Source: Aporrectodea caliginosa
Lineage: Eukaryota > Annelida > Clitellata > Crassiclitellata > Lumbricidae
Length of the DNA stretch: 64,000 bases
Assembly: GCA_020284085.1 (NCBI GenBank)
Contig: JACEVL010000018.1
Location: 242,001 to 306,000 of the forward strand
Direction of reading: 5' to 3'
Part shown: positions 36,401-47,850 of the stretch, piece after piece
Layout of the letters: each line of letters starts with the position of its first letter
How positions within the stretch are numbered: the stretch's first letter is position 1
Notes under the pieces: generated by a model
Database searches by the model: none
What the model was told of the DNA's origin: nothing
What the model saw: the letters and a program-made list of their open reading frames with translations, nothing else
Program-made: the position numbers and the translations under genes

Positions 36401-39153
36401 AAGGATGCGCTGGAGAATGATGTGGATTCTTATTCACTACAGTGGTGGAAGGAGCATGCTATAGCCCACAAATTCCTAGCTTCTGTAGCAAGGAAATATC
36501 TAGCTTCTGCGGCCACAAGTGTTCCTTCCGAACCGAACGTGTTCTCTGTCTATACGGGACTATTTTCACTAAAACGCGAGCATCCCAGACTGCTACAGTT
36601 AAAGATGGTTTTAGAATTTTGATTGGGTTATTTGAATTCTAGACCCTTAAAAATAAACATAAAAAGTCAATGAATGTGCGATTAATCGCGTTAATTTTTT
36701 TAATCGTGCGATTAATCCCGATTAAAAAAATTAATCGAAATGCAGCCCTACTTTTTATGTCTGCCACCCTATTATCTTATACTCCTGCAGTAGAAACCAA
36801 TTGCTGCCGAAACTGGTTGTGATTGGTGCACATTTATGGTATGCTCAATCAAATTCTTTGTTGGTGCTATAGATACAAAAATATAACTGTGAAGATGTGA
36901 CTGGTTAAAAAGGTTTTTATCCCAATAAGCACCATGGGTCCAGGGCTAAAGTATATACAATATACCGGTTACTCAGATGTAAATTCTATTCTATTCAATT
37001 TTTCATTTCTTTGTCTTTTCTTTACTGAAATAGCTTAATAATGAATTAAATTAGAACTTTTATGATAATGAATAACTATTTACTAGTTATTAACCTAGCT
37101 ACAGTACTCCATTTGAAATACATTGTACTTGCTACTTGTCAGATATTTTAACCATTACAATGCAACTGGTTGTAGGTGTGTATTGTTTTTTTATTGAGCA
37201 ATGAATTGCCAAAAAATAATTTCCTTTCCTATTTACTAGCATACACAAGACTGTCATATGGTCTCATGCTGCTGAAAGAAAGGAGTTTGCACTTTGGTAG
37301 AAAAGCTGCTGGAGAGAAAAGTGCTCTACTTGGTGTACAGGCATCATATCCGTGAAATTCTTGTGGGGAAGCCTTCAGCGCCACAATGGGACTATCCAGT
37401 GGCCCTGAGATCATCCTGTTCAAGAGGTTCAAGGCATTCTGGCCCAATATTGTCATCGCAGATTACAAGAAGTTCCGGTCATTGCTATGACTGCAGTTGC
37501 ACTCTGTGATATTTCGGCTGAGGTCATGGATTTTACCATCCATCAGCTTGAACTAGTACATCAGTGTGATGTCTCTCATGAACTGCTCGAGCTTGCTGTC
37601 ATGTTCTTAGGAGGAGTTCCACCTTTGTGAAACCAGGTGCTGTCCACCATGCAAGATTAATATATGCACTTAAGATCTTCCTGTTCAGAGGTTGAGCCTT
37701 CAAACTGACAAAACAAGAAAGATAAGATCTTGAACATTTCTGTGCCTTTGGTGTTGGGGTTCCTCTCCCAACTGCCAACTGCAGCTCCTACCAGTGACTT
37801 AAAACTTTTGAAACTACTCACAACATTTGACTTGCCAACGTCCAAGGGTGTTCCGAAGAAGTTGCGTGGGCAGCTTTGGTGTCCGAGCGAAGAAAAGAGC
37901 TGATCGCATTAGCTTTCCTTGACCGAGGCATCGGTGTAGTTGAGAAAAGAGTAATGGTGGAAGTACTCAGGAAGGATGGAAAGGAGGATCCTCCGAAGCG
38001 TATTTCTCTGGTCCAGTCAAGACAAAATCAAGACTACGTGATTTCATGAGTGTGAACACGCACAATTTTCTTCAAGATTCTTGAACTGCCATAGTCCTTC
38101 CTAGAAGTCAACCTGACAAATTCTTACTATCTTCAAGCAGGATATGTTGTTCGAGAGCGTTGGGTTGTCAACGATACTGCAGAATGAGGGGTGACACTGA
38201 TGCAAGACTACAATGCTTGGCTGACAAAAGATTAGGAGCAGACTCAATTTGCTCTTCTGGTTATCAAGGAACACCGCAAGCTTTACCCCGATAGCAACAA
38301 GGCTACTGTCCTCCAGGGTCTCGCTTCTGCTGTGTACGAAACTGTCGGGACTGGACTCAAATAGTGGAATGGACTTGTACTATGAACTAGTTGAATGTGC
38401 TTGTCCATTACACTGCTGCAGTGCATTTGAACGATTGATCACATCATATTGGAAGCCTTTTTTTATTTATATGATAGCACAAAATTAGCAAAAATTTCAA
38501 GTGGATTGAGCATACCCTAAATATTGACCAATATTTAAGAAATTTTATACCAATTTGTAGAAATTTCTACAAAGGGAGAAACTATTTGGAGGGTGGGTCA
38601 GTGCAATTTTTAAAGTTGAAAAATAAGGACCACCCTACTGCTTTGTTTTTCCTTTGTACCGGTATGTGTTTGGAATAATTGCAGACTTCTTCTGCGTCAT
38701 GGAACTTCCAAGCTGTGGCAATATTGTTGCAATTCAGAATTTATCTAATATATTCTTGTGTGCTGTAATAATGCATAAGGCATCGGTAGACGGCTGCATC
38801 TTGTTTTGAATCAAAATTGTAAAACAGATCTTGTCATTGTAGGAATACCTGAGACAGACACACGTAAAAATCTTTTCATTACACGTTTCAAGAACTGGGG
38901 AACATGGCCATTTGTATGGCCATGTGAAGGACGTTGGGTTCGACAGATTTGTATATTTGGGGTAGGAGATTTGCCATTGCTAGCATCAAGGCCAGAGCTC
39001 TTTGCCAATAAGTTTCACGTCAGCTACCAACCACTAGCCTACGACTGTATGGAGGAAAGACATTATAATCTGACACGTGATGAGTTACAGGGAAAGCGTA
39101 CGCTGAATCTGAACTTCTACCGAGAACTGGACTTTGTTCAGAATCATGTGTAA
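30444..39153 (+). CDS. Core-2/I-branching beta-1,6-N-acetylglucosaminyltransferase (GCNT family, GT14), complete, 3 coding exons
   Basis: Coding exons 30444-31276, 34716-34942 and 38843-39153 join (phases 2 and 1) to 456 residues; vertebrate members have about 400-450. It is a type II Golgi enzyme that adds GlcNAc in beta-1,6 linkage to branch O-glycans or poly-lactosamine. Seen: a short cytoplasmic tail, signal anchor about 6-26, a Lys/Ser/Gln-rich stem to about 85, then the catalytic domain with FPIAFS (151-156), YCVHI (180-184), WKYFINL (240-246) and PDEL (332-335). Glu334 aligns with the catalytic Glu of mouse core-2 enzyme. The eight disulfide cysteines of that family are present (92, 130, 181, 202, 229, 381, 390, 422); the free Cys of the mouse enzyme is Thr247 here. 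There are sequons at 245, 316 and 429. An in-frame TGA at 30429 fixes the first ATG. The interrupted coding region resembles vertebrate GCNT2 more than the single-exon GCNT1/3/4. Subtype is uncertain. Confidence 0.94.
32440..32830 (-). pseudogene. Non-LTR retrotransposon ORF2 C-terminal relic
   Basis: Minus frame reads CYRRILHIRWEQKITN, KKLNFFGHVSRM, then after a shift RAGNGWMTSRTGVKW-like, the well-known tail of endonuclease-type LINE ORF2. It lies in GCNT intron 1. Confidence 0.65.
32895..34235. mobile_element. hAT-type element, 1.34 kb
   Basis: Ends TAGGGAATGCAAACCCGGG and CCCGGGTTTGCATTCCGTA; perfect duplication gttgtagc at 32887-32894 and 34236-34243. The CCCGGGTTT motif repeats several times at both ends. 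A 118-codon open frame (33465-33821) shows no transposase motif. Confidence 0.88.
35340..35570 (-). mobile_element. Probable LINE 3' end with (GAATT)n tail
   Basis: On the minus strand a non-coding 3' end finishes with aataaagtgtgttg and repeated gaattgaatt. It lies in GCNT intron 2. Confidence 0.35.
35829..36750 (+). mobile_element. Nested hAT element with transposase C-terminus, 922 bp
   Basis: Ends TAGGGCTGCACGTTAATCG and CGAAATGCAGCCCTA; duplication cttttaat / ctttttat (7 of 8) on the two sides. Long AT-rich sub-terminal inverted sequence (gcgattaa). At 36395-36620 plus-strand frames read SYSLQWWKEHA, HKFLASVARKYLA, ATSVPSE and, after a one-base shift, IFTKTRAS. This is the hAT dimerisation region. 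The rest of the transposase is missing. Confidence 0.82.
37250..38420 (+). pseudogene. Decayed protein of an unclassified TIR element
   Basis: Frames in order: LSYGLMLLKERSLHFGRK (37.25 kb), FKRFKAFWPNIVIADYKKF, MTAVALCDISAEVMDFTIHQ followed by LELVHQCDVSHELLEL and AVMFLGGVPP (37.48-37.63 kb), APTSDLKLLKLL, GQLWCPSEERKELIALAFLD, GKEDPPKRISL (about 38.0 kb). Stops and shifts throughout. The order matches, from memory, an uncharacterised multi-copy protein of marine invertebrates and ticks. I do not recognise hAT transposase motifs in it. Its position inside the TAGGGTGGTCC element suggests it was that element's own protein. Confidence 0.55.
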
Positions 39154-39344
39154 CTTCACCCTTGTACGGCCGAACATTGGAACCTTTATCCCACGTGATT
39201 AGTCCCACTAACTCGTTTGGTAGTTACTGACTTCACATAGTTATAGAACTTTGTGAAAAGATCTGTATTGTGTCCCAAATTTTTGTTTTATTCAGTATTT
39301 GAGTATCCGTGTAATTTGCAAATAGTCCACATGTACATGTATAG

Positions 39345-40454
39345 TAGGGTGACCATACGTCCCGGTTTTCCGGGACATGTCCCGGTTTTATGTGATGTGT
39401 CCCGGTGTCCCGACGACTTGTGCGAAAGAGCTAAATTGTCCCGGTTTTTAACACAACCAGCTGGCACTGTTCAATGTTGCAGTTTTAAGCATTGAAGGCG
39501 ATAATGCAACACTTGTCACTACCACAGTCCACAGAGTAGCTCAAACAACTCAACCAGAACTTCAAACACGCAAAGATGACAAATTTTTCAGAATGAAAGT
39601 CGAGTTTACGTTGCTAAATTAAACACGATGGTGTCAATTCCGTGAAAGTAGAAGTTGGAAAATAGTTTCTTGCGAAACTATAGAAGTTGGTTTGATTAAA
39701 ATAATACTTGTGTAGATTATAGAAGTTAGATTGTTGACAGTTAGGCTATCATGGACATTGGCATCCAAATGCAGTGTATATAAAACGATAATGCTATAAT
39801 GTGTAGCCTACATAGCCTAATAAAGGACGCTTAATGATAAATGACCGTTCTTGGCCTAAAAATCAATCAATGGTTCTCAGCTGCAAGAAGGTTCAGGTGA
39901 AGTTTTTCCAGCTGCTGGTTTCAGCTGCCTGGTTTTTGATGACCAGTAAATGGTCACCCTATTGTTACATTATTTAGAAAATTTTGCTCTTAGCTGGAGC
40001 AGACAATATATGCAAAGATTTATCTATCTAACTTCTGTGTATATTAATCTTTTCAGAGCAGTTTTTGAACACCATAATTATGGCATCGTTGATGCTTTAG
40101 TGGCAACTATCAATCATTGATGACGTCTTGTGGAATTTGTCTTATGATTCATGAAAGCATGGAAAATGGAAGATGTAGGCCTATTTATTAGACTAATTCT
40201 TTGCGTAATAGAAGTTGGATTGATGACAGTTATCATGGACATTTATACACTTAAAAACCAGAACTGTCGAAGTTTTCTGATAGAACAGTTAATAATAAAG
40301 CAATGTATTTTCTTGTGAAATAATTTTTTAACGTAAAACTAAGTCAAAGATCAGAGAACTGGAAGTCCTATAGCCTACGTAAGTAATTACAACCATTATA
40401 ATTATCTTCCCTAAAAGTGTCCCGGTTTTTGATGACCAGTAAATGGTCACCCTA
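39345..40454. mobile_element. hAT-type MITE (TAGGGTGACCAT), composite, 1.11 kb
   Basis: Ends TAGGGTGACCAT and ATGGTCACCCTA; perfect duplication atgtatag at 39337-39344 and 40455-40462. A second right end (gaccagtaaatggtcaccct) lies inside at about 39941-39961, so two copies are joined. It begins 192 bases past the GCNT stop and may be transcribed in its 3' UTR. Confidence 0.88.
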
Positions 40455-40854
40455 ATGTATAGCCATGTATAGACTTTTTGTCCAACAATTTATATAGTGC
40501 AATTTTCGTGAAGCCCTTGATCTGTGAAAACCTTTAACAGTACAATTTTGACATGGTCATTGCTGTGATATATATTAACAGCCAAGTTTTGGTTTTAACT
40601 AAAGGGCCAAGTGGGTTGTGCTGCATACCCAGTGAAAGGGATAGATGTGATGAGTTAAATATAGTAGCTTTTGTGAGATGTTAGTGGTGAAGCAGTGTGT
40701 CTTACTGCTTGATGTTGAATAAATGAATGTAATACATATAAATGGAATATTGACCTAATCATGTTGGCATGAAATACACCTGAATTTTGTGTGAGACTAA
40801 GGACCATCACAAATGAAGTTTGGACTGAATGATATTATTGTATTGTATTGTATT

Positions 40855-41067
40855 TGAACACTTCTTATAGCGCCCCTACCAGATTACCCATTCAGAGGCG
40901 CTCCCGACTACTGCGCGGACGCTGAATCGGAGTTTCACGCCGAAGCGCATGAGCAATTGCGAGTGAAGGACTTGCCCAGGGTCCCTACGGCGACTTTGAG
41001 GTGGAATCGAACCCGCAACCCTCCAGCTGCAAGGCACCGAACATACCCCCTATACCACCGCACCCCA
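40855..41067 (-). mobile_element. tRNA-derived SINE family A, copy 2
   Basis: Same structure and orientation as the 9.8-kb copy, a few bases shorter near the B box side. Confidence 0.8.
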
Positions 41068-41100
41068 GTATATTGTGTTGTGTTGTGTTGTGTGTTGTAT

Positions 41101-41241
41101 TGTACTCCACGCTTATAATGCGACCGAGCCACCCGCAGTAAAGATCCGAGAAATTAATCTCTGAGAAACCGACCCGACCGGGTATCGAACCCGGGGCGCC
41201 GGCGCGGAGAGGAGGCTACCAACCCACTCGGCCACTCAGGA
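41101..41241 (-). mobile_element. tRNA-derived SINE, different family
   Basis: On the minus strand the head reads cctgagtggccgagtggg with B box ggttcgatacc, resembling a Leu/Ser-type tRNA, then a tctcagagattaatttctc body. It lies 34 bases from SINE A copy 2, separated by a tgttg repeat. Confidence 0.6.
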
Positions 41242-43899
41242 TATTACTTAGCCATTAGCGCTTACATTTGTACTGAGCCCAAATCAATGCAATGTTATCA
41301 GTGCAAGTTATGGTTTTGAGATAGGTAGTTTTGTGCTCTAAACCTCTTCAAAGTAGAATTTAAGAACATAAATTACCACTAGTACCATGGTATAGCATAT
41401 GCATTACTTTAAAATCAATACTGTTGACTAGTTTCAGACAGTACATGTACCACTGGCAAGTAGTTGGCTACGGTCGGTGGCTACGGTCCGTGGTACATGG
41501 GAGCCTTAAATAGTGTGGTACTCATTCAAATGGCAGTGGAATCTCAACCAATCAGTTCTGTTAACAATGAGCCAAGGCCATTACTGTTGCTATATAAACA
41601 TGTACACTTACATTTATTTTACATTTGGACTCTCTTGGCTGTGAACATGTTATCCTGATAAGTTTGAAATTTTCTGTACTCAGTGCCCTTTAATTAACTC
41701 GGTTGTAGGTTAGAACAAGGGGCACAAACCCTAAAACCATGAGATAGGAAGACATTGGAAGAGTACTGGTCATCAGTCTTGTGTGCTAAGATATGAAATT
41801 ACTTGAACATGAAAGGTAAAAACCTTGGGCTGCTCAGAGATTTTCGGAATGTAACTTGTACCATAAAAACTTTACCACGACGCACACTGAAACTAGAGAA
41901 TTACATGTACAGTTGCATACGTTGAATTACATACATAGAGAATTACATGTGCAATTGCATACATTGACTGAAGTCCAGTTATACAAGCCGTGGAAGAAAA
42001 GAAAGAAATTTCCTTAAGTACCAGTATAGTGACAAACAAGAATAAGGATGGTTTGTTAACAGTACCCTTGTGATGGCTTATTTCGTGTTTGAAACATTTC
42101 AGAATTAGACAGTAATGTGGAATTGAGTATTACATGTTTCTCAAAAATGAATACATTCCATCTGCATATCTCAAAAATGAATATTTTGCTGGTGTAAGAC
42201 ACCCTTGTTATACATTATGTTATGTGTTTGATGTTGCTAAAAAAATTACCTCAAATGTAAACCTTTTAATTTTTATTGAATATTTGCTGTTGTGGAGTTT
42301 AAAGAGGAAGGAATATCCATCCAAATGCTCGGAATGATCCTAAAACTGCTGCTTGTCAGATTCTTATTTAATAGAACTAACTGCACTAACTTAACTGTTT
42401 TTAATTAATTACATGTATTGTAATGTTGTTAAAATGTGTACATGTACTTGCTAATCAAAACTGTTGTCAAATTAAACACATATCGCTAAAACTTTTCAGC
42501 ACCACACTAAAGCCATGTCGGGGGAGACCAGCTTATTCACTGGCACTCTATCGAAGTCCATAACAGCCAGGTTGTTTGGTCAGTTTTGAAGCAAGTCAGA
42601 ATTTTGTGGTGGAGATAGGTCAAGCCAAGGAGACAGCATGGTGGTGTGGTGGAAATTGTTGGTGATGCTGGTGCTTGAAATGTAATTAAGTATCTGAGCA
42701 AAAAATTTCTAAACGTTTAGCTAACTTTTGAATCTTCTTGCAATTTTTCTGTTTCAGATGTGAGCAGAACTTAACATGTGATATGCAAATAAAAATAAAC
42801 ATGAAATTCTTATGTGCTTGTCCATCCATTGCTTCCCCACAATTTCTAATACATACAGTACATGTATTAAGCATCCACTGACACCACTAGAATTTCATTA
42901 TAAAAAACTGGCAGTTGTAGGGAAATTGTATTCAAGACATAAGTTTGTAATACCAGTGATTGGAATACATGTATATCACCTGTTAGACCCATAGAGATGT
43001 ATAATATATAAATATATCACTAGAGCGAGCATCTACCATCTACATGTATGTTGAGGCTGCCGATTCAAACGGCCTTGGCCCTTAAGCTAGCCAAAATGAG
43101 CGTTGACTTTAATACGTCATAATCAAGAAATCGACGTCATCATCGACGAGTAATGCGTGGACATGTCACCAATAATGTTAATGAGCGCTGGCTGATGTCA
43201 TGCAAGCTTCATTTCACAGTACAACTTCAGCTGTGATAGGCTACACAAAAGTAAACATCGATATCTATATTTAGAATGCCTAGCTTGGGGGTGAAGGACT
43301 CAAGGTCGCTTAGCGATTGTGACCACTGCGACCTGAAGGAAATATACGTCATACGCTCTCTAGCGCTTATAATATATCTCATTGGTTAGACCATAACAAA
43401 TGTTTGCAAAAAGACCCTTGTACTCTCTTTCCCCAGTCTGCATTTGGCATTGCCCTCTGCATCTCTGCATCCATCCACACTTCAGCACAGTACTAAAGCA
43501 TTGGCTAGGCAAACTTGTTGATCTTATAGGACTGTGCTACAGGGACAGTGCAACATACTCAGGACGAAAACGGATAGGACAAAATACAGGTGTATCGTTT
43601 AGTACGAAATAAAAGTTCAAATGGTTCGTTCCATTGTCAGTGTATTTTAACGTTAAATTATTCTGTTAAGACGAAACTGATAAGATGAAAATATCTGTTA
43701 TTTAAAAAAAACGGTTTACTGTCCCCAGAATATAACTCAATGCAAAATCCTTCCAGTAAGATGAAATGTTGACTTATATATAAAGGTTTCGGCTTTGCAG
43801 TTTGAGTATCGTAAATATTGTATCGTATGTAAACATTTATAAAGCAGAATAACAGTTATTCAAAGGCGTTCTCAGCATGGAAGCCCCGGGGGGAAAAGA
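41242..43899. other. Gene-free stretch
   Basis: AT-rich sequence without a supported gene. ctagagcgagc near 43.02 kb and gctctctagcgc near 43.36 kb look like a weak inverted pair, but no boundary could be fixed. Confidence 0.4.
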
Positions 43900-44160
43900 A
43901 ACGCCTTTAAAGAATGTGAGACCGATGACGAAAACCATTCATTAGTTTATCCCTCAGTGAGGGAGGAAAGTCATTCCAGACGGAGGGATCCAACACAGAT
44001 GTATTTGACATCATTGGTTTTGCATTAAACATCAGTTGAGTAATAAGATGGCATACATGTTTATAATTGATCATTGATGTTAAGAAAGTCACGAGCATTC
44101 CTCCCATAATACAAAAGATCCCAATAATGCACAAGACTGGGAGTTTCATTATTAAACATC
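43900..44160 (-). pseudogene. Probable LINE ORF2 C-terminal relic
   Basis: Minus frame ends LDPSVWNDFPPSLRDKLMNG, FRHRSHIL, like the WN-LP-LR signature of non-LTR RT C-termini. Confidence 0.4.
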
Positions 44161-45204
44161 AGCGACTAGATGGACCACCACAGCGCCTCTGATGGTCAGG
44201 AAGTATCATGTGTTGTGTACATAACAAATGCATAGCAGTTTCAAAGGAAATCATATCTATAAAGAAAAACTGATGAAGAATTATGGTTCAGTCCAGGGCA
44301 GGTAACTCCTTATGAAACATCCCGTGACAAGTTGAAGCACCCATGCACTGCAATGTGTATACAGTTATTGTGCACGAGTTTCCATTCCTGTATATAGATT
44401 CCTTGCCGTTACAACACGATAGTGCACAAGACCATAGATATAATTACAGCAATGATGCCTCTTTATAGGAAGTACTTCTATTATGTACATATTACTGAAT
44501 GTTGGAAACAGGAGCCACATGAAAATTCCTTCCCAGTACTGCACATTCTTCGTTTCACTTCACCCGCCATCTAGTCTCAAGGCCTTTTATCTTTTTATAC
44601 ATGTTACGATTTCCACTACAAATTAAAAGTCCACACCTATTCAAGAATTCCTATCCTGATCCATCCACTTGGCTGCCTTCCAATCTCTTTCATCCTAAAT
44701 GAAACGGACTGTACTAGCTCCTCTCTATGGCCTGGGACTTGGATCTTCATTTGGTATCTCTGAACAGAACAGTCGGTGTGAATAACCTTGCGCTCCTTTG
44801 TGATAATGATAGACGCATAATTGCACACATGACCTACTACTGGATTGAATGTAGAATACTAATTCTACGTGAATTCTTCACGAAAATTAAAATTACATTT
44901 AGTCTACAACATTATAGTAATACACAGGTATTTCAAAAAAATTCTGAAATAGTCAATTGGGGATCAGATGTATAACTCTATAGATGAAATGGAATATTTT
45001 TTCGAACAGAGAATTTCTCAAAGGCAGTGGAAAAAAGAATGCATTTTGTATGCTGTGTAAAGTCGAATTAGTTTGTAATTGTACTGTGTGGTACATTATG
45101 TGATACATGGCATTATAAAGTTTCATTTCCAAATATGCACTGAATAACCAGGAACTTGAACAAGCTGAGTAGGCCTATCACTTGTTCTACAAATGCTGCT
45201 TTCA

Positions 45205-45270
45205 TTCAACACTTTAACAACGAGCTGCATTGGTTTCCCAGTCACTTTTGGTACACTCTTGTAGTAAAGT
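45205..45270 (-). mobile_element. Miniature foldback element, copy 1
   Basis: Reverse-orientation copy of the TTAACACTTT family; ends degraded. Confidence 0.55.
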
Positions 45271-45414
45271 TCGAACTATGGCCTGTCACATTATATTGAA
45301 AAAAATTCTAATTGAAGTTCTTTCTGACCAATGATGAGTGGAATAAAGTTAACTGATATTAACTCCAGTTAGCAGCCTATCTAAATCATAATACATATAC
45401 CCACATGCGTGTAT

Positions 45415-45500
45415 GCATCATTTGCTGCAGAGAAGTCATTCAGCCATAACAGCTTTCTAGCTGGCATGCTGCGTTCATTGTTGCCCAATGGTTAACATGA
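45415..45500. repeat. Dispersed repeat shared with 50.0 kb
   Basis: tgctgcagagaagtcattca, ccataacagctttctagctg and catgctgc recur with few changes at about 50003-50075, and ggttaacatga follows in both places. The 50-kb copy has an extra 35-bp stretch with the palindrome ccccttaatttaagggg. Confidence 0.6.
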
Positions 45501-45531
45501 AATTCGGTTAAGATGAATTTTTATGCTTGTC

Positions 45532-45599
45532 TTAACACTTGACGACGAGCTTGTACTAAGCGACAGGGCAACCAATGCAGCTAGTCATTAAAGTGTTAA
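45532..45599 (+). mobile_element. Miniature foldback element, copy 2
   Basis: 68 bp from TTAACACTTGACGACGAG to CATTAAAGTGTTAA. Confidence 0.65.
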
Positions 45600-45799
45600 C
45601 TTGTCTGTAATTTGATACTGCTGCTTCCAGCAAAGGGCCTCTATAGTACAGTGACTGCTGTCTGAGTGAAGTTGGTTTCTGAGGCACACTCTGTACTGAA
45701 ACGATATATCATATTTAGATGCAGACATCTGTCATGGGTATAACCCGCTCCCCGTGTCCACATTTCATGATCTCTTCCTGCCCCACTTTGCAGACGTCC

Positions 45800-45866
45800 T
45801 TAACATTTTAATTGAGTGTGTACTAAAAGTGACTGGGAAACCAGTGCAACTCGTCGTTAGTGTTAA
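45800..45866 (+). mobile_element. Miniature foldback element, copy 3
   Basis: 67 bp; shares gtactaaaagtgactgggaa with the other copies. Confidence 0.6.
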
Positions 45867-46735
45867 TGGACAATCCTGAACGTTTGTGAACCCTTTGGCT
45901 GTTTCAAATATCCTTGAAAAAGGCTCCTAAATACAAGAGGCAGGTGTTTCTGGTACATTTTTCTGGAAATAAAATTCACTCACACAGGTATTTTGGTAAG
46001 ATAACATAAAACTCCTAGTTATTAGTTTTCTTAAAACCAATTAAGTTAAATTACAGAACCATTAAATACATGAAACAACAAGCAGAAATCAAGATATATA
46101 ATTTTCATATTGCCAAATACTTTCAACATTCTGTGCCCATGGCGATTTTTAAACAGCATGACAATGACCCACAAAAATTCTATGGCAAATATTGTCATAG
46201 TAGTTTTTGTCATAATTATGGTATTACCACCAACATCATTGTGAGACTTCATTCACAGAAACATGATACGGCATCAGCATTTCGCAGACAGTAATACAGA
46301 TTCTTTATTAGCAGATGCAAATGGATCGCATAGCCAGTATTTAAAAACTACAATAAAACCATTTTAAGTTCCAATAGCCCCAACTTGAAAAAAATGTTCA
46401 GTGAGTTTTAATACCTAAGTGAGTGTGATACAGCATGTTACTTAATGAGCAATGACATGATTACAATTCTGAAAACTAGCCAACATATAAAAAAATCCTT
46501 CCCATGTTTGTTGCTTCAAATAAAAATTAAAATAAAATTAAAATACACAAAGTATGGCAGGAATCTTAAAATTTCAAACTAAGTAATTTTAGAATCAAGA
46601 ATACAATTTTTCCCCTCTAAAAATTAACTTCCCATTACACAGTTAATCTGAGAAGACAACTTGTTACCAATCTTAAAGAAATTAATGAACTGGTCGCGAT
46701 TATTCTAACATACAAGAAAGTAAATCACGATCATT

Positions 46736-46900
46736 TCAAGTTTTATCTGCTTCGTATAAACTTTTATTGACAGAGTTAACTAGTAAATACTCAATCAACT
46801 CTTGTTGATGACCTCTGAGAACAGAATCTAAAGTTCGGTATGTTTGGATCCCGTTATCTGACCGACTTGCACTGTCCAGTTGCTTATCGAGAAGAGAAAG
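46736..46900 (-). CDS. Isolated putative terminal exon of an unidentified gene
   Basis: A good minus-strand acceptor (gaattatttgtgttgcag) precedes an open stretch of 54 codons ending in TGA at 46738-46736. The peptide is hydrophilic and predicted helical, beginning LSLLDKQLDSASRSDNG and containing LRGHQQELIEYLL. It does not read like LINE or transposase debris, and its codon use looks like a real protein. The phase (0) does not fit CK2 alpha exon 9 (phase 1), so it is not an alternative CK2 tail. I found no partner exon with a matching donor between 46.9 and 50.2 kb. Family not recognised. It may be the 3' end of a gene whose other exons are farther upstream on the minus strand, or a relic. 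Confidence 0.4.
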   Translation of the reverse strand, partial: LSLLDKQLDSASRSDNGIQTYRTLDSVLRGHQQELIEYLLVNSVNKSLYEADKT

Positions 46901-47689
46901 CTGCAACACAAATAATTCAATATATGTAAAGCCAGACATTGATTGATCATCAGTTTACCAGACAACAGTCAACCACTACGCTTTGTTTAGGACATAGTGG
47001 TCTACAGGCAGTAATTCCGATAGTGTGCGTCCTTGCACCCGGGACTTCAAACTTTTGAAGCTGGGAGCAGAAAATACAGATGTTGTGTCCATGGATGCAC
47101 CTAAGTTGTGAATGGATACGTAAATAAACAATGTTGGGATGCTAAAAATACTGGATCCATGCGTCGCTGTCTCACTGACCCACTGCATGAGTTGCGTGCA
47201 CTGACCTATACATATATACACTGACTATACATATATATTAGGGTGGTCCTTAAAAATAAAAGTTTGAAACTGCTGTTCTCCAAGGTTCCATTCCATCCAG
47301 AAACATCACACAAAAAGTTGTATGAGAAAATATTAATATTTAGGACTTGCACAACACCGTCAAAGTTTTACCCTTTATCAAATATAAGAACACTCGAACA
47401 GTAAGCATAATAGTTGTAATCAACCACGAATACTTAAACCAGGAATCAATTCAACTATATATGTATACTTGCAGCAGGTCCAGATTACAACACAATTACA
47501 TGAATGCATGCCTGATTGCTAGTGATTACACTGATTAGTGATTAAAATTATTTATTAGTTATTATTATTGCTACTGAGGTACTGAGTCAATGTCATTGTG
47601 GCCTTGATTGCTTGACGGCACTCTCTTTTATTGGTGCCGAGAATGAGTTGCTTGGACTGCAGAAAAGCAAATGAGCCAGAATCATAAGA

Positions 47690-47850
47690 ACCAGAAGCAG
47701 AGGCGCTTGGAGCGGAAGAACCAGAAGCAGAAGAAGAACCAGTAGCAGAAGAACTAGAAGCAGAAAAATCAGAAGCAGAGCCAGCAACAGAAGAAACAGA
47801 AGCAGAGGAACCACAAACAGAAGCAGCAGAACCAGCAACAGAAGAATGCC
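47690..47850. repeat. Imperfect purine-rich repeat (AGAAGCAGAAGAACC type)
   Basis: Degenerate 6- to 9-bp units. Two minus-strand frames stay open over it (Ser/Ala/Gly-rich and Leu-rich) only because of composition. Confidence 0.7.

Larger units (their letters stand above)
35783..38637 (+). mobile_element. TIR element with hAT-like ends (TAGGGTGGTCC), 2.86 kb
   Basis: Ends TAGGGTGGTCCTTA and TAAGGACCACCCTA; 8-bp duplication ctgttttg / ctgctttg (one mismatch) at 35775-35782 and 38638-38645. It contains a nested hAT (35829-36750) and a decayed plus-strand protein (37250-38420). The 47.24-kb element shares its first 14 bases. Confidence 0.8.

Noticed and set aside
46976..47221. 81-codon minus-strand frame upstream of the orphan exon
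   Set aside because: Ends in its own stop before the orphan exon and has no donor joining to 46900; no recognisable domain.
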